DNA of 11,527 nucleotides, taken from assembly GCA_024220525.1 (NCBI GenBank), contig JAMYWO010000203.1, forward strand, positions 1 through 11,527, read 5' to 3'. Positions 9,101 through 11,527 of the stretch are shown in pieces. The notes below the pieces were generated by a model. The model was not told the DNA's origin and did no database searches. It saw nothing but the letters and a program-made list of their open reading frames with translations. Numbering within the stretch: position 1 is the stretch's first letter; every line of letters starts with the position of its first letter. The position numbers and the translations under genes were made by a program. Source of the DNA: Cochliopodium minus (Eukaryota; Discosea; Himatismenida; Cochliopodiidae).

Positions 9101-10280
9101 ACACCAATAACTCTTTGGTCAAAAGCAAAAGCAGCATGAGCACAAACACAAAAGGTAAAAATAAAAAAATAGAGTTTACTTAAAAAGATTATTAAGATTA
9201 AAATAAAATTTGATGGAAATATTTCTATAAATTGAAATTATTTAAAAATTTGATGGAAATATTAGAAAATAATAAAAAAATTAAAAATGAAAAATAGAGT
9301 TTATTTCAAAAAAATTAAAAATATATATACTACTATTAAGACTAAAATAAAATTTTTAAAAAAAAAATAAAAAATTTTAATAGAAAGTAATAAAACAATC
9401 AAAAATGACAACAAAAATGACATTCACAGCGAAGAATTTATCAGCGTGAACGACGACTCCCAATTTGAAGAAAACTTCAAGAACAGGTACATCGAACGCG
9501 TCCACCGCAACTCCAGCTTCACCCAACAAAGCTTTCCTCAACAAAACAATAAGAAAGTTCCTCAAAAACAGTTTTCAAAGATTTTGGATGAAGAAAAAAC
9601 GGAAGAAGACGAGAAAACGGAAGAAGATGTGAAAACGGAAGAAGATGTGAATAATAAAATCAACAATACCAAATTTTCTTATGATTTTTCAAAGCAAAAA
9701 AATTCTTCGAAAAATTCTAATTCTTCCAAAACTTTTTTTATGGAGGATGAGGACGATACTGAGGAGCTTGTTGATAAGAACAATGTCGTTACTCTCAAGA
9801 AAAAAAACTCTGTTTTGTATGTTGGCGAAGATGATTTTGATGAATCATCTGATGAATCCCTGATCCCTGTCAACAATCCCATGTAAGAAATTTTTAAATT
9901 TTTAATTTTTATTTCACAAGAAATTTTTTTTTTACTTTTTTTTTTTTTTTTACATAAATTATTTTTTTTTTTTTTTCAGAAATTTTTCAAACTTTTCTGT
10001 TGGGAATGCTCCTAACTTTTTCAAAGATGTCTTTGTTTATTTTTATGAAATGGACTTTGCCAAAAAAGATTTAAGGAGGCTTGTCTTCTTGTTTGGTGGG
10101 GAATGTTCCAACATGATCCAAAGAAACACTACCCATATTGTTTGTGATCCTTCATACTTGGATGATGAACTGAAAAGTTTTGTGAAAAACAAAAACATAA
10201 AGTTGATTACTCCAAATTGGATTGTGAACTCTGTCAAACAACAAAAGAATGATGAAAAAAAATATTTAATTAAAATTTAA
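6133..10280 (+). CDS. XRCC1: XRCC1 homologue, DNA single-strand break repair scaffold, complete, nine exons
   Basis: The exons are 6133-6286, 6384-6505, 6568-6699, 6977-7414, 7680-7863, 8457-8573, 8840-9154, 9384-9882 and 9980-10280: 2262 bases, 753 residues plus TAA, every junction in frame. Residues 1-155 match the XRCC1 N-terminal domain, which in animals binds DNA polymerase beta (NNGSAFIEIFCG, DDVLLPDTSLQS, KKWDKLKIVLKQPF). Residues about 156-282 are a basic linker with three NDTVKK repeats and a bipartite nuclear-signal-like KKRK...KKSK (244-265), placed as in animal XRCC1. BRCT1 (about 283-370) has SGYENPERGEIKRIGEELGA, VTHLIV and MAEWIYQC; in animals it binds poly(ADP-ribose) and PARP1. 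A long Asn/Lys/acidic linker follows. BRCT2 (about 665-753) has FLFGGECSNMI, TTHIVCDP and TPNWIVNS; in animals it binds DNA ligase III. The linker ends in a Ser/Asp/Glu cluster. The exon 4 donor could instead be at 7409. Human XRCC1 is 633 residues. Confidence 0.93.
6700..6976 (+). other. XRCC1 intron 3, repeat-rich
   Basis: This 277-base intron has a GTAAAAATAAT donor and a TTGATTAG acceptor. It joins KKWDKLK to IVLKQPF, which is the right register for the last strand of the XRCC1 N-terminal domain. It is T-rich on the plus strand and contains three TTTCAAATTTTTTA-like repeats at about 6891-6936. Part of it (6898-6944) is exactly complementary to a stretch of intron 5. Confidence 0.85.
6898..6944 (+). 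repeat. Left arm of a 47-base inverted repeat (XRCC1 intron 3)
   Basis: This arm is the exact reverse complement of 8374-8420. It consists of ATTTTTT words broken twice by ATTTCAAA, so it is low-complexity but not a pure homopolymer. In the transcript it can pair with the intron 5 arm over 47 bases, across exons 4 and 5. Confidence 0.85.
7211..7264 (+). repeat. Triplicated 18-base coding repeat (NDTVKK) in XRCC1
   Basis: Three identical 18-base units encode NDTVKK three times at residues 215-232, in the basic linker between the N-terminal domain and BRCT1. A diverged NDTKK precedes them. The perfect nucleotide identity points to recent slippage or unequal exchange. Confidence 0.95.
7415..7679 (+). 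other. XRCC1 intron 4, T-rich
   Basis: This 265-base intron has a GTTAGC donor (less typical than others here; GTGTTG at 7409 is an in-frame alternative). Its acceptor, TTTATTTTTCAG, is a classic pyrimidine-rich one. It precedes the first strand of BRCT1. It is T-rich on the plus strand throughout. Confidence 0.8.
7864..8456 (+). other. XRCC1 intron 5, longest intron, A-rich
   Basis: This 593-base intron has a GTAAATAAATT donor and a TTTCAAAAAG acceptor. It splits BRCT1 between KVKQARNFG and ISIVMAEW. It is A-rich on the plus strand, made of AAATAAAA words. Its 3' part (about 8300-8440) holds TTTGAAATAAAAAA repeats complementary to intron 3. The minus-strand reading frame here is a low-complexity artefact. 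Confidence 0.85.
8374..8420 (+). repeat. Right arm of the 47-base inverted repeat (XRCC1 intron 5)
   Basis: This arm is the exact reverse complement of 6898-6944. Its neighbourhood continues with further AAAAAAT and TTTGAAAT words, so imperfect pairing could extend beyond the 47 bases. Confidence 0.85.
8984..9017 (+). repeat. Coding AAAAAT repeat giving a Lys-Asn run in XRCC1
   Basis: Several six-base AAAAAT units in frame in exon 7 encode an alternating Lys-Asn tract in the linker after BRCT1. This is typical low-complexity expansion in AT-rich protist genes, and the tract is probably disordered. Confidence 0.9.
9155..9383 (+). other. XRCC1 intron 7, A-rich
   Basis: This 229-base intron has a GTAAAAATAA donor and a TTTTAATAG acceptor. 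Phase 1 is kept (G plus AA gives Glu). It contains two near-copies of a block with AAATTTGATGGAAATATT (about 9208-9262), together with two AAAATAGAGTTTA words (one overlapping the donor region), suggesting a local duplication. Confidence 0.75.
9596..9649 (+). repeat. Triplicated 18-base coding repeat (KTEEDE/KTEEDV) in XRCC1
   Basis: Three 18-base units in exon 8 encode KTEEDE, KTEEDV and KTEEDV. The second and third are identical at the nucleotide level. They give an acidic block in the linker between the BRCT domains, with Thr residues followed by Glu and Asp, a pattern casein kinase 2 favours. Confidence 0.95.
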
Positions 10281-10323
10281 AAAAAAATAAAAAAAAATAA
10301 AAACTAAAATAAAACAGTGATAT
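10281..10323. other. 43-base gap between convergent XRCC1 and HAUS4 stop codons
   Basis: Two AATAAA words on the plus strand (10286-10291 and 10296-10301) could act in XRCC1 3' end formation, though such words are common at this base composition. With so little room, the 3' untranslated regions of the two genes probably overlap and form antisense ends. Confidence 0.5.
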
Positions 10324-11399
10324 TTAATTTTTATTTTGCAATTCTTTGATCTTCCATCTGACATTTTCAATTTGTTCAAGAATTCCCGCATATTCATTGG
10401 CGAGCTGTTCAAACCCAAACCCAATGCTCTTGTAAAGTTGTAAGCGGGAGTTTATTTGTTCGTTTTGGAGAGTTTTCTTCTTCAAGTTTTGGATGAGCTC
10501 TTCCCTTATTTTAGTGAGAGTGAGAACATTTTCTTTCGTGTAGGTTTCTTTCAAATATTGATATTTCAAAACTCTTTTAAACAAGGATTAAAAAAGGTCA
10601 AAAATAAAATTAAATTAATAAATTTGTAAAATATATGAAAATAAAATAAAAATAAAAATAAAAAATAAATAAAAATAAAAATAAAAAATATAAAAATAAA
10701 AATAAAAATAAATAATAAATATTAAAAATTAAAATAAATTAAAATAAATTACAATTAAAAACAGGGGTTACTTTAATTTAAAAAGAATGGTTTGGTATCT
10801 TTGGTTCAACCATTGGACACATACTCCGTCATAGTTGTACTGATGATTCAGCTTGAATTTTTCAATAACGTTCATGAGACAAACAACCAATTTTTCATTG
10901 ATACGAATGTACTCTGTCCAGGCCCTTTCTAATTTTTATTATTAAATATATTTTTTATTGTTTAATATTTTAATTTTAATATTTTATATTTTATTTGATT
11001 TTATTTTATTTTAATTTTAATATTTTATATTATTTATTTTATTTTTATTTTATTCTTATTTTTTATTTGATTTTATTTTAATTTTAATATTTAATTTAAT
11101 TTATTTTATTTTATTATTATTTTATTTATCTATATATTTTATTTTTATGATCATTGTTATTTTTATTTTATTATTTTTATTATTTTTTTTTTTACTATTT
11201 ATTTACCTAAATAAAGTTCCATGGAGGAACTTTTAGAAACCAAATCCCCGCACTCCAAAATTTTTTTCTTCAAGTCTTCGATGGGACCATCTTCGTTGTA
11301 AAAGAAACACTCTTCAGTATAGGAAATTATTTTCTCGAGCTTTGAAGATACATTTTCTTCCAACATGGGAATTATTTTTTGTTGTATTATTTTTATTTG
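10324..11399 (-). CDS. HAUS4: Augmin complex subunit 4 (HAUS4/AUG4) homologue, C-terminal part, three exons, 5' incomplete
   Basis: The exons are 11399-11207, 10928-10772 and 10573-10324, joined in phases 1 and 2 and ending at TAA. The joined frame gives 199 residues from the A-run acceptor, or 188 from ATG 11366. Earlier exons lie past the right edge, because HAUS4/AUG4 proteins are usually roughly 360-420 residues. Recognisable blocks are ELYLERAWTEYIRINEKL, VQWLNQRYQTILFKLKVL, ETYTKENVLTLTKIREEL, YKSIGFGFEQLANEY and a C-terminal LEQIENVRWKIKEL. The last two resemble the AUG4 C-terminus, where a Y...LGP/D.F..IA..Y block is followed by I.EN..W.I. The protein is all helical and coiled-coil-like. 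Augmin recruits gamma-tubulin to existing microtubules to branch new ones in the spindle. Assignment is by remembered motif pattern, so a database search should confirm it. It converges on XRCC1. Confidence 0.75.
10574..10771 (-). other. HAUS4 intron, A-rich on the plus strand
   Basis: This 198-base intron runs from a GTAACCCC donor to a TTGTTTAAAAG acceptor. AA plus A makes Lys and the frame continues as KVLKYQYLK. It contains AAAATAAAAATAAAA repeats. Confidence 0.8.
10929..11206 (-). other. HAUS4 intron, T-rich on the plus strand
   Basis: This 278-base intron runs from a GTAAATAAATAG donor to an AAAAATTAG acceptor. G plus AA gives Glu at the junction. Its skew is opposite to that of the next intron, so the 157-base exon between them is flanked by complementary-type sequence. 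Confidence 0.8.
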
Positions 11400-11452
11400 C
11401 TTTTTTTTTTTTTTTGAATAAGAATTAATTTTTTTATCTTTAATAATACCAG

Positions 11453-11527
11453 TTTTTTATTTTTTATTTTTTATTTTTTATTTTTTATTTTTTATTTTTT
11501 ATTTTTTATTTTTTATTTTTTATTTTT
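11453..11527. repeat. ATTTTTT heptamer tandem array (right edge)
   Basis: About ten uninterrupted copies of the A-plus-six-T heptamer run off the right edge. The array lies upstream of the visible HAUS4 exons and so is probably intronic, appearing as AAAAAAT repeats in that transcript. The unit and orientation are the same as at the left edge. No C-variants are seen in this part. Confidence 0.95.

Noticed and set aside
10043-10237. Minus-strand reading frame opposite XRCC1 exon 9
   Set aside because: It is a shadow of BRCT2, which is clearly coding on the plus strand.
1-11527. Mobile element, CRISPR array or defence-type system
   Set aside because: No transposase, integrase, reverse transcriptase, terminal repeats, spaced repeats or prokaryotic operon structure are seen. 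All supported genes are eukaryotic housekeeping types.

Overview
This window looks like nuclear DNA from a very AT-rich, intron-rich protist. Four protein-coding genes can be read only by joining exons with GT..AG introns. The joins keep frame at nearly every junction, and the products include purely eukaryotic proteins (XRCC1, an augmin subunit). Donors are mostly GTAAAA, GTAAGA, GTAAAT or GTAATA. The three genes whose ends are visible all stop with TAA, and the standard genetic code fits. Proteins carry Asn/Lys-rich linkers. I cannot name the species. The window starts and ends inside the same ATTTTTT heptamer array, in the same orientation.

Layout. (1) 211-4933, minus strand: a long multi-exon gene for a protein I do not recognise, beginning at ATG 4933. 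Nine exon pieces down to 1301 join into one 453-residue frame. Two further exon-like blocks (842-689 and 402-211) are either its 3' end or a separate gene, and the reading may continue off the left edge. (2) 5302-5773, minus strand: a complete three-exon gene for a 118-residue stand-alone C2-domain protein. (3) 6133-10280, plus strand: a complete nine-exon gene for a 753-residue XRCC1 homologue. It has the XRCC1 N-terminal domain, a basic linker, BRCT1, a long Asn/Lys/acidic linker and BRCT2. (4) 10324-11399, minus strand: the last three exons of an augmin subunit 4 (HAUS4/AUG4) homologue, with its N-terminal part beyond the right edge.

The C2 and XRCC1 genes are divergent across 359 bases. 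XRCC1 and HAUS4 converge with only 43 bases between their stop codons. The genes act in unrelated processes (single-strand break repair, spindle microtubule branching, membrane or Ca2+ binding), so this is ordinary gene packing and not a pathway cluster.

The most unusual material is in the introns. They fall into three size groups: two candidates of about 21-23 bases, a set of 51-97 bases, and long ones of about 200-600 bases made almost only of A and T. Each long intron is strongly A-rich or T-rich on one strand. XRCC1 introns 3 and 5 carry a 47-base perfect inverted repeat that could pair in the transcript around exons 4-5. Three acceptors are preceded by runs of 12-15 A where a pyrimidine tract would be expected. 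I found no mobile element, CRISPR array, RNA gene or bacterial-type system.
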